Assembly: GCF_009765775.1 (NCBI RefSeq)
Contig: NZ_LMUU01000031.1
Location: 1-56,165 of the forward strand
From: Beijerinckia sp. L45
GTDB lineage: Bacteria; Pseudomonadota; Alphaproteobacteria; Rhizobiales; Beijerinckiaceae
DNA length: 56,165 nt
Direction of reading: 5' to 3'
The translations under genes and the position numbers were made by a program. The notes beneath the pieces were generated by a model. It worked only from the letters and a program-made list of their open reading frames with translations. It did not search any database and was not told the DNA's origin. Below are positions 1 to 8,039 of the stretch, in pieces (the first letter of the stretch is position 1; every line of letters begins with the position of its first letter).

Positions 1-448
1 TCTCGTCGTCTTCGGCGTCGCGATCGCGCTGATCGCCGCCAGTTTCTTCCTGTTCTACAAGACGCGTTTCGGCATGCAGGTTCGCGCCGTCATGCAGAAC
101 AAGGAAATCGCCTCCGCCTTCGGCATCAACGCCGATCGCGTCTACATGATCACCTTCGCGCTCGGCGCCGGCCTCGCCGGCGTTGCGGGCTCGTTGTTCG
201 GCGTTCTTGCGATCGTTCTGCCCAACATGGGTCAGAGCTACGTCGTTCAGGCGTTCCTCGTCGTGGTCGTCGGCGGCGGCACCATTCTCGGCAGCGTCGT
301 CGCATCGGGCTTGACCGGCGAACTGCAGTCCCTGTTCGCCTTCGCGACGAGCGACACGTTCGCCCGCTTTCTTTTGTACGTGCTGATCGTCGTCTTTCTC
401 CGCTTCAAGCCCAAGGGTCTGTTCGCGCCTTCGAAGGCCCGGCGATGA
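1..448 (+). CDS. Urea/short-chain-amide ABC transporter permease (UrtB/LivH type), C-terminal part
   Basis: Open reading frame enters from the left edge (frame 2) and ends at a TGA at 446-448, so only about the last 148 residues are visible. They contain the conserved permease segment with the RAV.QNKEIA..FGI cytoplasmic loop, followed by hydrophobic helices and the VVVVGGGTILGSV segment, typical of UrtB/LivH inner-membrane subunits; the C-terminal RFKPKGLF motif is the usual family ending. The stop overlaps the ATG of the next permease by 4 bases, so the two are translationally coupled. The UrtC/D/E-like character of the following genes points to urea or short amides rather than branched-chain amino acids as substrate; that is inference. 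The substrate-binding subunit must lie left of the window. Confidence 0.9.
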   Translation, partial: LVVFGVAIALIAASFFLFYKTRFGMQVRAVMQNKEIASAFGINADRVYMITFALGAGLAGVAGSLFGVLAIVLPNMGQSYVVQAFLVVVVGGGTILGSVVASGLTGELQSLFAFATSDTFARFLLYVLIVVFLRFKPKGLFAPSKARR

Positions 449-1593
449 GCGGCGTCGTTGCAAAGGCTCGTGTGGAAAAGGCTGGTATGACGAACCTCTA
501 TCATTCCAAGACCGCACAATGGGCGGTCTACGCGGTGTTCTTCGTCGCCGTCGGTGTCGTGCCCTTGATCACCAGCGACTCCTTCCTGCTGAACCAGTTT
601 GCTGTCTACGGCGTCTACGCGATGCTCGCCGTGTCGATCAGCCTCGGCTGGGGTTTTGGCGGCATTCTCAACCTCGGTCAGGGCATCGCCTTCGGGCTCG
701 CGGCCTACGGCATGGGCATGACCATGCAGATGCAGTCGCAGGATCCGGTGTCGAGCCCGATCCCGCCGTTCATGCTCAACAACAGCCTCGATCACCTGCC
801 GGCGCTGTGGGTACCGTTCTCGAACACGACCCTGGGCATTATTCTGGCGCTCGCGGTCCCCACTCTGTTCTATGTCATCTTCGGCACCCTCGTCTTCGCG
901 GCACGCGTGTCCGGTCCGTTCATCGCGATCATGACACTGGCCGTCCTCAGCGCGCTCAATACGCTGATCATCGACATGCAGCCCTATACCAACGGGGTGA
1001 ACGGCCTGACGCCGCCGTCGCCGCTGAAACTGTTCGGCGCGGACATCGACCCCTATGGCGCGACCAGCTACTGGATCGTGTTCGGATTGTTGGTGCTGAC
1101 GACCTGCGGCGCCAAGCTCCTCACGCAGAGCAAGTTCGGTCTCGTCACTCAAGCGTTGCGTGGCGATCCCGAGCGCGTACGCTTCCTCGGCTACAACGTC
1201 GCGGTCTACGAGACGGTGATCTATGCGATCTCGGGCTTCATCGCCGCCGTCGCCGGCTGCTGCTTCGTGATGCTGGTGCAATATGTTTCGCCAGCCCAGC
1301 TCGACACCAACTTTTCGATCGGCATGGTCATCTGGGTCGGCATTGGCGGGCGCTTCTCGCTGATCGGATCGATCATCGGCGCGCTGATGATCCAGGGCGG
1401 CCAGAGTTACCTCGGCGACCAGTTCCTCAATTCCTGGCTCCTGGTGCTCGGCGGCTTCTTCATCCTGGTCGTCCGTTTTCTGCCAAAGGGCCTGGCCGGA
1501 CTTCTCGAAACCGTTCTCGGCATGGTGGGCACCCGCCGCAGGTCATCGCCGCTGCCGCAGGCAGCCGGTGCTGCCGACATGCCAAGCCAGTAA
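445..1593 (+). CDS. Urea/short-chain-amide ABC transporter permease (UrtC/LivM type)
   Basis: A 382-residue integral membrane protein with about nine to ten hydrophobic segments. It shows the LivM-family permease pattern: an early YGVYAMLAVSISLGWGFGG helix, the AYGMGM loop, an extended periplasmic insert around residues 95-130, the NGVNGLT motif and the RGDPERVRFLGYN loop that contacts the ATPases. The insert and the NGVNGLT stretch resemble UrtC of urea transporters and the FmdE-type amide permease more than LivM of amino-acid systems. The ATG at 445 overlaps the previous gene by 4 bases; an internal ATG at 487 is a less likely start. The product should form the membrane channel with the upstream permease and be driven by the two ATPases downstream. 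Confidence 0.9.
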   Translation: MSGVVAKARVEKAGMTNLYHSKTAQWAVYAVFFVAVGVVPLITSDSFLLNQFAVYGVYAMLAVSISLGWGFGGILNLGQGIAFGLAAYGMGMTMQMQSQDPVSSPIPPFMLNNSLDHLPALWVPFSNTTLGIILALAVPTLFYVIFGTLVFAARVSGPFIAIMTLAVLSALNTLIIDMQPYTNGVNGLTPPSPLKLFGADIDPYGATSYWIVFGLLVLTTCGAKLLTQSKFGLVTQALRGDPERVRFLGYNVAVYETVIYAISGFIAAVAGCCFVMLVQYVSPAQLDTNFSIGMVIWVGIGGRFSLIGSIIGALMIQGGQSYLGDQFLNSWLLVLGGFFILVVRFLPKGLAGLLETVLGMVGTRRRSSPLPQAAGAADMPSQ

Positions 1594-1603
1594 GGGCGCG
1601 ACC

Positions 1604-2344
1604 ATGGGCGTTCTCGAGATCCACCACCTCAGCAAAAATTTTGGCGGCACGCAGGTCATCAATGACTTCAGCCTCAAGATCACCGAGCTCACGCTCTGCT
1701 GCCTCGTCGGCCCCAACGGTGCCGGTAAGACGACGACGATGGACCTGATCAGCGGCCGGCAGAAACCGTCGAGCGGGCAGATCGTGTTTCGCAACGACGA
1801 CATCACCGGGCTTGGCGAGCACGAGATCGCGCGCCGCGGCATCGGGCGCAAGTTTCAGGTGCCGGCGGTTTTCCGCGACCTCAGCGTGCGGCACAACCTC
1901 GAAGTCGCCTTCAGCCGCGAGACCAATCCGTTTCGCAACATGATGCATCGCAAGCCGAAAGGCCTGCGCGAAAAGCTCGACGAGGTCCTGCAACTGACCG
2001 GCCTCGGCAGCCGGCTCGAGACCGAGGCCGGCGTGCTTTCGCACGGCGAGACGCAATGGCTCGAGATCGGCATGGTGCTGATGCAGAACCCGTCGATCCT
2101 GCTGCTCGACGAGCCCGTCGCCGGCATGACCGAAAGCGAGATCGAGAACACCATCAAGATCTTCAATCGCTTGAAGAAAACCAACACGTTGATCGTCGTC
2201 GAACACGACATGGCCTTCGTCCGTGAAATCGCGGATGTGGTAACCGTCATGCATATGGGAAGCCTGTTGGCGCAGGGTACGATCGGCGAGGTCGAAGCCG
2301 ATCCCCGCGTGCGCGACGTCTATCTCGGCGATCCGGAGGACTGA
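1604..2344 (+). CDS. urtD: ABC transporter ATP-binding protein, UrtD type
   Basis: A 246-residue ATPase with Walker A GPNGAGKTT, the UrtD-like MDLISG and GIGRKFQ segments, a divergent signature (LSHGETQWLEIG instead of LSGGQ), Walker B ILLLDEPVAGM and a switch His in VVEHDM. The divergent LSHGE signature is a feature of the UrtD branch. The frame is open upstream to an ATG at 1568 inside the preceding gene, but the ATG at 1604 has an AAGG ribosome-binding site about 8 bases away and gives the usual family N-terminus (LEIHHLSKNFGG), so it is preferred. It overlaps the next ATPase gene by one base. It energises the amide/urea-type importer from the cytoplasmic face. Confidence 0.9.
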   Translation: MGVLEIHHLSKNFGGTQVINDFSLKITELTLCCLVGPNGAGKTTTMDLISGRQKPSSGQIVFRNDDITGLGEHEIARRGIGRKFQVPAVFRDLSVRHNLEVAFSRETNPFRNMMHRKPKGLREKLDEVLQLTGLGSRLETEAGVLSHGETQWLEIGMVLMQNPSILLLDEPVAGMTESEIENTIKIFNRLKKTNTLIVVEHDMAFVREIADVVTVMHMGSLLAQGTIGEVEADPRVRDVYLGDPED

Positions 2345-3045
2345 TGATGCTGCTCAGCCTGGACCAGGTCAGCTCGTATTACGGCAAGACGCCGATCCTG
2401 AAGGATCTGTCGTTCGAGCTCAAACAAGGCGACTGCCTTTGCGTGCTCGGGCGCAACGGCGTGGGCAAGACGACGCTGCTACGTACGATCATGGGTCTGA
2501 CCGATCGCATGGACGGCGCGATTCACGTCGCCGACGCTGATATCAGCAAGGCCCCGACGCACAAGCGCGCGACGCAGGGCCTTGGCTATATCCCGCAGGG
2601 GCGCCAGATCCTGCCGGCCTTTACGGTGCGCGAAAACATCTTGCTCGGGACATTCGCGCGCAACGACGGGCTGCAGGATGTTCCCGAACTCTGCCTCACG
2701 CTGTTCCCTTATCTCAGAGCGAATCTCGACAAGCGCGCCGGTCTTCTGTCCGGCGGACAGCAGCAGCAGTTGGCGATCGCCCGCGCGCTCGCCTCGGATC
2801 CGCGCATCCTTTTGCTCGACGAGCCGACCGAAGGCATCCAGCCAAACATCGTGCATGAGATCGGCCAGACCCTGCGCCGTCTCAACAAGGAATTCGGCAT
2901 CACGATGATCCTCACCGAGCAGCACATCAAGGTGGCGCGCAAGCTCGGTGATGCCTTCCTGATGATGGAGAACGGCCGCATCGTCGCGCGCGGCCCGATC
3001 GCCGAGATGACCGACGAACTCGTCACCCGACACATGACGATCTAA
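2344..3045 (+). CDS. urtE: ABC transporter ATP-binding protein, UrtE type
   Basis: A 233-residue ATPase with Walker A GRNGVGKTT, the Q-loop GYIPQGRQI, signature LSGGQQQQLAIARAL, Walker B ILLLDEPTEGIQPNIV and switch His TEQH. GRNGVGKTTLL together with DEPTEGIQP is very characteristic of UrtE, the second ATPase of urea transporters, and of FmdF in short-chain amide transporters. Two ATG codons in a row (2344 and 2347) can serve as start; the first overlaps the stop of urtD. The operon continues 19 bases later into the dimethylformamidase small subunit, which links this importer to an amide substrate. Confidence 0.9.
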   Translation: MMLLSLDQVSSYYGKTPILKDLSFELKQGDCLCVLGRNGVGKTTLLRTIMGLTDRMDGAIHVADADISKAPTHKRATQGLGYIPQGRQILPAFTVRENILLGTFARNDGLQDVPELCLTLFPYLRANLDKRAGLLSGGQQQQLAIARALASDPRILLLDEPTEGIQPNIVHEIGQTLRRLNKEFGITMILTEQHIKVARKLGDAFLMMENGRIVARGPIAEMTDELVTRHMTI

Positions 3046-3064
3046 CCCAGAGGAGCCTGCATCG

Positions 3065-3505
3065 ATGGAAGCCATACCTAAAAAGGGAACGCCGGAGCGC
3101 CAGCGTCTGATCGACGAGCACAAGGCCTGCATCGACTCGATGAAGGGCGTTGCCGGCTTCTCCGTTTTGAAATGCGGCGAGCCTGGCGACACGACCGTCG
3201 TCACCGGCGGCGTCCATGCCGATCCCGTCCTGAAGCGGATTCTCCTGCGCATGCGCGGCGAAAGTCCCAAGGGCAAGCTCGTCGTCATCTGCACCAAGAT
3301 CGAGAAGGAGTGGCGCATCGGCCGGCTCTCCGGCATCCGCGGCGTGCCGCCGGAATTCATCGACGACAAGATCTACGACGACGAGCAGGAAATCCAACAC
3401 GCGATCTTCCTGATCCGCCTCGACGAACTGCCCGAGACCTATGGCTTCCCGGAGGACTTCAACGAAGGCTGGAAGCGCAAGGACGACAACTGGCCGGTCA
3501 CCTGA
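3065..3505 (+). CDS. dmfA1: N,N-dimethylformamidase-like small (alpha) subunit
   Basis: A 146-residue protein preceded by a good ribosome-binding site (AGAGGAG, 3050-3056). Its second half matches the pattern I remember for the light chain of dimethylformamidase: ..EWRIGRLSGIRGVPPEF followed by an acidic stretch and the block E.QHAIFLIRLDEL, corresponding to YRIATI...LPEL...EEEAMHAVFLRRIED in the known enzyme. It is slightly longer than the roughly 132-residue characterised subunit. In the known enzyme the small subunit packs on the large one and has no catalytic residues of its own; the complex hydrolyses N,N-dimethylformamide to dimethylamine and formate. The large subunit follows 46 bases downstream. 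The true substrate here could be another N-substituted amide. Confidence 0.82.
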   Translation: MEAIPKKGTPERQRLIDEHKACIDSMKGVAGFSVLKCGEPGDTTVVTGGVHADPVLKRILLRMRGESPKGKLVVICTKIEKEWRIGRLSGIRGVPPEFIDDKIYDDEQEIQHAIFLIRLDELPETYGFPEDFNEGWKRKDDNWPVT

Positions 3506-3551
3506 TCAGGCCGGCATCAACCCACTATCATATGCGTTCGCGGAGCAAGAC

Positions 3552-5984
3552 ATGACATCCATGAGGCTGACCGGTTACGCTGACAAGTTCAGCGTGCATC
3601 CCGGCGATCCGATAAAATTCTACGTCAACTGCAATGGCCCGGCCGAGTACAAGGTCGAGATCGTGCACCTGATCAACGGCGATACCAATCCCCGTGGACC
3701 CGGCTACCTCGACAAGCCGGTCGCCGCGGACGTCAACAAGACGTATAAGGGTCGCAAACAGATCATCCACGGCGGTTCCTACGGTTATGTGCCGGACGCC
3801 AAGGCCTTCCACGTCGAAAGCTTCACGCTGCAGTGCTGGATCTGGCCGACCGCGCCGAAGACGCATCCGCGCTACTGGAAGCACGGCGCACAGGGCCTCG
3901 TCACCAAGTGGTCGAAGGATTGCGGCTACGGCCTCTTCGTCAACGAGGACGGCTGCCTCGAGTTGCGCATCAACGAGCATCGCATCACTACCGGCGTGCC
4001 GCTGCGCGATCACGCCTGGCATTTCTGCGCCGCGACCTTCGATGCCGCCACCGGTGATGTCGTCCTCTATCACGAGCCGCAGGTCGTCTATGCGCTCGAT
4101 CCCGTCATCGAGCCCGTCCGGCAGATCCTGAAGCTGGCGATCAGCCATGCGCCTGTTCCCGTCGGCATCGCCTGCTACGTCGAATCCCTTGCGCCGGACG
4201 ATGCACTCGCCGCCTCGTCGAAGCCGGCCGGCGTCGTCTTCGCCGGCAAGTACAATGGCAAGATCGACAGCCCGCGAATCTGCAAGGTCGCCCTGTCGCG
4301 CCAGGACATCGAGACGATGAAGCTCGGCGCTCAGCCCGGCCTTACCGAGCGCCGCAACAGCGGCCCGTCCGGTCGTCTGTCGGAAGTCATCGTCGCGGCG
4401 TGGAATTTCGGCAAGGGCATCGACACGATTGTCGCCAGCGATGAGGGGCCCTACCGCTTCGACGCGCAGCTGGTGAACTGCCCGAACCGCGCTATGACCG
4501 GCTATAATTGGGGCGGCACCAACTTCGACTGGAAACATGCGCCGCATGAATATGGTGCCATCAGCTTCCACGACGACGACGTCGACGATGCCCGCTGGAG
4601 CGCGGACTTCGAATGGTCAGTGCCAGAAACCGGCGTGAAAAGCCGCTTCTATGCCGCCAAGCTCACGACGTCGGAAGGCGACGAGGAGTTCATCCCGTTC
4701 TGGGTGGTTCCCCGCGTCGGGCAGGAGACGGCGAAGATCGCGGTCATGGTGCCGACGATCAGCTACATGGCCTATGCCAACGAGCATGTGGCCTGCAACG
4801 CCGGCGGCGCCGAGCTGTTCGTCTATCGCGTGCCGATCATGCAGCAGCAGAACATGTATCTCGCGGAACATCGCGAATACGGCGGCTCGATCTACGACAC
4901 GCATACGGACGGCACCGGCATTTCGATTTCGTCACGTCTGCGTCCGATCCTCTCCATCCGTCCGAAGTACGACCACTTCCTGGCGCAGGCGCCGTGGCAG
5001 TACCCAGCCGACCTCCACCTGATCTGCTGGCTGGAGACGATGGGCTACGACTACGACGTCTTCACCGACGAAGACATCACCTATGATGGTTTGGCGCGCA
5101 TCGAGAATTATAACGTCATCATCACCGGGTCGCATCCCGAACATAACAGCGGCCCGCAGCTCGATGCGCTGCACAACTACACGCAGCGTGGCGGACGCCT
5201 GATGTATATGGGCGCCGATGCCTGGTACTGGGTGCATTCCTACCACCCGGCCTATGAGAGCACGGGCCGTGGCGTCGTCACCGAAATGCGGCGCTGCGAA
5301 TCCGGCATCCGCACCTGGCGCGCCGATCCCGGTGAATATTATCACCAGGGCACCGGCGAACTCGGCGGCATGTGGCGCTTCCGGGGACGCTACCTGCACT
5401 CGGTGGCGGGCACCGGCATGTCGTCGGAGGGCTTCGACGTCTCGTCCTACTTCTCGCGGACGCCGGACAGTCTCGATCCTCGTGTGGCCTGGGCGTTCGA
5501 CGGCATCGGCTACGACGAAAAACTCGGCAATTTCGGTCTCGTCGGTGGTGGCGCTGCCGGTCTCGAACTCGACATCGTCGATACGATGCTGGGCTCGCCG
5601 CCGCACACCCTCGCCGTCGCGACGTCGGCGGGACGTCACACCGAAGCCTATCTGCTCGTCATGGAAGACTTCGGCTTCAACCAGCAGGGCCTCGATGGCA
5701 CCACGCATCCGCGCGTTCGCGCCGACATTGCCTTCCACGAGACGCCGAACGGGGGTGGCTGCTTTGCCTTCTCGTCGATCGCCTTCTGCGGCTCGTTGCC
5801 CTGGAACAACTGCGACAACAACATTTCGAAGCTCGTGAAAAATGTGCTCGATCGTTTTGCGGCAGACGGTCCTCTGCCCGCGCCGCCTGCCGACGCCATC
5901 AAGCATCGTGGCCGCGCGGACTACGATCCCACGCCGCCGGAACACCGCAGCCGCAAGGCCCGCGGCGAATTCCTGTCGGGCTGA
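3552..5984 (+). CDS. dmfA2: N,N-dimethylformamidase-like large (beta) subunit
   Basis: An 810-residue cytoplasmic protein. Residues about 80-240 form a LamG/concanavalin-like domain (ESFTLQCWIWPT, GLVTKWSKDCGYGLFV). The rest is the dimethylformamidase large-subunit C-terminal domain. Residues that in the Paracoccus enzyme form the 2-Tyr-1-carboxylate mononuclear iron site (recalled as Tyr399, Tyr440, Glu521, with His519 nearby) have plausible counterparts Tyr405 (PTISYMAY), Tyr448 (SIYDTHTDG) and His528/Glu530 (GSHPEH), at steadily increasing offsets of +6, +8 and +9. The enzyme is therefore probably active and would release formate and an amine from N-alkylformamides. The ATG at 3552 has GGAG 6 bases upstream; ATG 3561 is a weaker alternative. 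Length is about 50 residues above the known subunit. Confidence 0.88.
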   Translation: MTSMRLTGYADKFSVHPGDPIKFYVNCNGPAEYKVEIVHLINGDTNPRGPGYLDKPVAADVNKTYKGRKQIIHGGSYGYVPDAKAFHVESFTLQCWIWPTAPKTHPRYWKHGAQGLVTKWSKDCGYGLFVNEDGCLELRINEHRITTGVPLRDHAWHFCAATFDAATGDVVLYHEPQVVYALDPVIEPVRQILKLAISHAPVPVGIACYVESLAPDDALAASSKPAGVVFAGKYNGKIDSPRICKVALSRQDIETMKLGAQPGLTERRNSGPSGRLSEVIVAAWNFGKGIDTIVASDEGPYRFDAQLVNCPNRAMTGYNWGGTNFDWKHAPHEYGAISFHDDDVDDARWSADFEWSVPETGVKSRFYAAKLTTSEGDEEFIPFWVVPRVGQETAKIAVMVPTISYMAYANEHVACNAGGAELFVYRVPIMQQQNMYLAEHREYGGSIYDTHTDGTGISISSRLRPILSIRPKYDHFLAQAPWQYPADLHLICWLETMGYDYDVFTDEDITYDGLARIENYNVIITGSHPEHNSGPQLDALHNYTQRGGRLMYMGADAWYWVHSYHPAYESTGRGVVTEMRRCESGIRTWRADPGEYYHQGTGELGGMWRFRGRYLHSVAGTGMSSEGFDVSSYFSRTPDSLDPRVAWAFDGIGYDEKLGNFGLVGGGAAGLELDIVDTMLGSPPHTLAVATSAGRHTEAYLLVMEDFGFNQQGLDGTTHPRVRADIAFHETPNGGGCFAFSSIAFCGSLPWNNCDNNISKLVKNVLDRFAADGPLPAPPADAIKHRGRADYDPTPPEHRSRKARGEFLSG

Positions 5985-5996
5985 GGGATCGGACCC

Positions 5997-7037
5997 GTGC
6001 TGCACTCTTCCTTGGAGACGGGAGACGTCGCCCCCCAGCGGCCTTCCGTCTCCACGGACCGGACGATCCCGCAAGGGACCGTCCGGCTCCTTCCTCCGGC
6101 CGCGTTCCGGTCCCGCATCTTCCAGGCGGAGGAAGATGCGGCGATCTGGACGCGCGCCTGGGTCTGCGCCGGCTTCGCTGCGGAGATTCCGAACGCCGGG
6201 GATGTGCTGCCGTTCACCATCGGCACTCACGGCATTCACATCGAACGCCTCGCGGACGGATCCCTTGTCGGCCGGTTCAACAAGGCGCAGCACGGCGGCT
6301 GCCGCGCGGTCCCGCTGCAGTGCCAGACGGGCGCCAAGACGAAATGCTCGTTTACCGCCTGCGGCTACAGCCGGGACCGCCGTCCGATCGCGGCGGATGA
6401 CGTCAACCGCGAGGCGAGCCTCGACCAATATCTCGGCCTGAGGCCGGAGCGATTGCTGACGGTCCCCGTCAAGACCTGGGGCCCCCTGCTTCTGGTTCAG
6501 CTCGATCCGGAGGCCAAGACCGGTTTCGATTGGCCTTCGCCAGAGGTGGTGCTGAAAAATGCGTCCTTTGCAGAAAACGGCGCGATGGCAACGCGCTGGT
6601 TGGAACACGACGCCAATTGGAAGCATCTCGCGACATGCCTTGCCGATGGCGTGGTCGAAACCATGGGCGGAAGCCACGCCGTACGCGAAGGCGGCTCGGT
6701 TCTGCTCTATCCCAACGTCGTCATTCTTGCGGATCACACCGTTACGGCGGTAGTCATTCTTCAACCGACGGCCCTGGGGCGCACGCTGAGCCGCATCCGC
6801 TTGTTCGCTCGCGAGGCCTCGGCGCTGTGCGACGCGTCGGCGTGCGAGGCGATCCTTGCGACAATCGCAACGCGGGCCGCCGCAGCCGAAGCGCGGCAGC
6901 GCGACGCCATCGACGAGACGGCAGGCGATCCGATGCGCGCCTGGTTCGAGGCCAAAGTGTCGGCGGCCACCGACGCCTTGCATGACGAGGTTCAGACGGC
7001 CACGCTTTATCAGACACAAGACAAGGGAGGTTGGTGA
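5997..7037 (+). CDS. Degenerate Rieske-type oxygenase alpha-subunit homologue (pseudo-Rieske protein)
   Basis: A 346-residue protein starting at GTG 5997 behind GAGGGA. The N-terminal 190 residues follow the Rieske oxygenase alpha-subunit pattern closely (LPPAAFRSRIFQAEEDAAIWTRAW, then NAGDVLPFTIG), but the cluster motif is broken. The canonical C-x-H...C-x-x-H reads A97-x-H99...C117-x-x-T120, so one Cys and one His ligand are gone. In the catalytic half NWK is kept at 207-209, but the expected mononuclear-iron histidines are replaced (Val220 and about Gly225; a lone His227 is nearby). The C-terminal HDEVQTATLYQ segment is again family-like. It cannot be a normal Rieske oxygenase and is intact rather than frameshifted, so it probably has a structural or binding role. 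It begins 12 bases after the amidase gene and its stop overlaps the next start. Confidence 0.8.
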   Translation: MLHSSLETGDVAPQRPSVSTDRTIPQGTVRLLPPAAFRSRIFQAEEDAAIWTRAWVCAGFAAEIPNAGDVLPFTIGTHGIHIERLADGSLVGRFNKAQHGGCRAVPLQCQTGAKTKCSFTACGYSRDRRPIAADDVNREASLDQYLGLRPERLLTVPVKTWGPLLLVQLDPEAKTGFDWPSPEVVLKNASFAENGAMATRWLEHDANWKHLATCLADGVVETMGGSHAVREGGSVLLYPNVVILADHTVTAVVILQPTALGRTLSRIRLFAREASALCDASACEAILATIATRAAAAEARQRDAIDETAGDPMRAWFEAKVSAATDALHDEVQTATLYQTQDKGGW

Positions 7038-7726
7038 TGCCACGCGCTGTCCAGACGGCCACGGAAGATCGGTTGCGGGAGGCGGTGGCGGCCTTCGGGC
7101 GCGCCGACTACGACACGGCGCTTCCCATCTTTGAGCACGCCGCGGAATCCGGCAATCCTGATGCCCAGGCCTGGCTCGGCTCCTTCTATGCCAACGGCAC
7201 CGGGGTCGTGCCCTCGCTGGCGACGGCTTTCGCCTGGTACAGCAAGGCGGCCGAGCAAGGCCACGTACAGGCTGCGACCAACGTCGGCGCCATGCTCTCG
7301 ATGGGGCAGGGCGTGCCGCAGGACCGCACGGCCGGCGTCGCCTGGCTGCAGAAAGCAGCGGATGCCGGCGATGCGATGGCGCGTTACAATCTTGCGACGC
7401 TGTATGCCAAGGGCGGCGAGATCCCGCAGGACAATGCGCGCGCCGCAGAGCTCTACCGGCTTGCCGCGGAAACCGGACACTTCCCGTCTCAGGCGCGCCT
7501 CGGCCACCTCTACGCCAACGGCATCGGCGTCGCGAAGGACCGTGTCTCCGCCTTTGCCTGGCTGTCGCTTGCGGCCGGTCATGGCGTCGGCACGGCACTC
7601 AATGCGCTGGAGGGCCTGATCGCGCAAATGTCGGCGGAAGAGAAAGGCGCCGGTCAGGCGATGGCGCAGCGCTGGCGTGGTCGGTCCGGGCCAGGGCATG
7701 CCACGATCAACCCCGTGCCGGCCTGA
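7037..7726 (+). CDS. Sel1-repeat protein
   Basis: A 229-residue protein made of four to five Sel1-like alpha-helical repeats, each with the pattern A...YxxAAxxGxxxAQxxLGxxYxxGxGVxxD (for example AFAWYSKAAEQGHVQAATNVGAMLSMGQGV and the AELYRLAAETGHFPSQARLGHLYANGIGV unit, shown here as separate motifs). No signal peptide, so cytoplasmic. Sel1 arrays are protein-protein interaction scaffolds. The start ATG at 7037 overlaps the TGA of the pseudo-Rieske gene (TGATG) and has GGGAGG 6 bases upstream; TTG 7031 and GTG 7034 are in frame but poorer. Translational coupling suggests the product is needed in fixed ratio with the pseudo-Rieske protein, perhaps as its partner. Confidence 0.85.
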   Translation: MPRAVQTATEDRLREAVAAFGRADYDTALPIFEHAAESGNPDAQAWLGSFYANGTGVVPSLATAFAWYSKAAEQGHVQAATNVGAMLSMGQGVPQDRTAGVAWLQKAADAGDAMARYNLATLYAKGGEIPQDNARAAELYRLAAETGHFPSQARLGHLYANGIGVAKDRVSAFAWLSLAAGHGVGTALNALEGLIAQMSAEEKGAGQAMAQRWRGRSGPGHATINPVPA

Positions 7727-7730
7727 GCCA

Positions 7731-8039
7731 ATGGCTTACAGCGTCCAGCAAATCAAATTCGAACTGATCAGCTACGTCAAGGAGTTCGGCGCCGATTTCA
7801 CGGAGTGGTCGATCGGCCTCGCCGCTGACGCGCCGAAGGCGCTGTTCGAAATCAACAAGGTCGATGACGTCAACGACATGTGGCTGTGGAAGCCCGCCGT
7901 CACCAATGCCGCCGCCGTGATGATCTGCAACTGGATGACGGATCGGCAGAAGGCCCGCGCCGTTGCCGGCGACACCGACGGCGGGTCCTGCGTGTTCATG
8001 TTCAAGCGTCATCCCGCGGATCAGCCATCGGTAGCGTGA
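7731..8039 (+). CDS. Small protein of unknown function, last gene of the amidase operon
   Basis: A 102-residue soluble protein starting at ATG 7731, only 4 bases after the Sel1 gene. I do not recognise the family. It is acidic to neutral, has one hydrophobic stretch (NAAAVMICNWM, about residues 60-70) too short for a confident membrane helix, and is rich in Trp and Asp near the middle (DDVNDMWLWKP). An upstream in-frame ATG at 7677 lies inside the Sel1 gene and is unlikely to be used. Close spacing and normal codon use make it a real gene, probably working with the pseudo-Rieske and Sel1 proteins. Confidence 0.7.
   Translation: MAYSVQQIKFELISYVKEFGADFTEWSIGLAADAPKALFEINKVDDVNDMWLWKPAVTNAAAVMICNWMTDRQKARAVAGDTDGGSCVFMFKRHPADQPSVA

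Noticed and set aside
4932-7598. 888-codon open frame on the minus strand across the amidase and pseudo-Rieske genes
   Set aside because: Arginine-rich, low-complexity translation with no domain; it is the GC-driven shadow of well-supported plus-strand genes.
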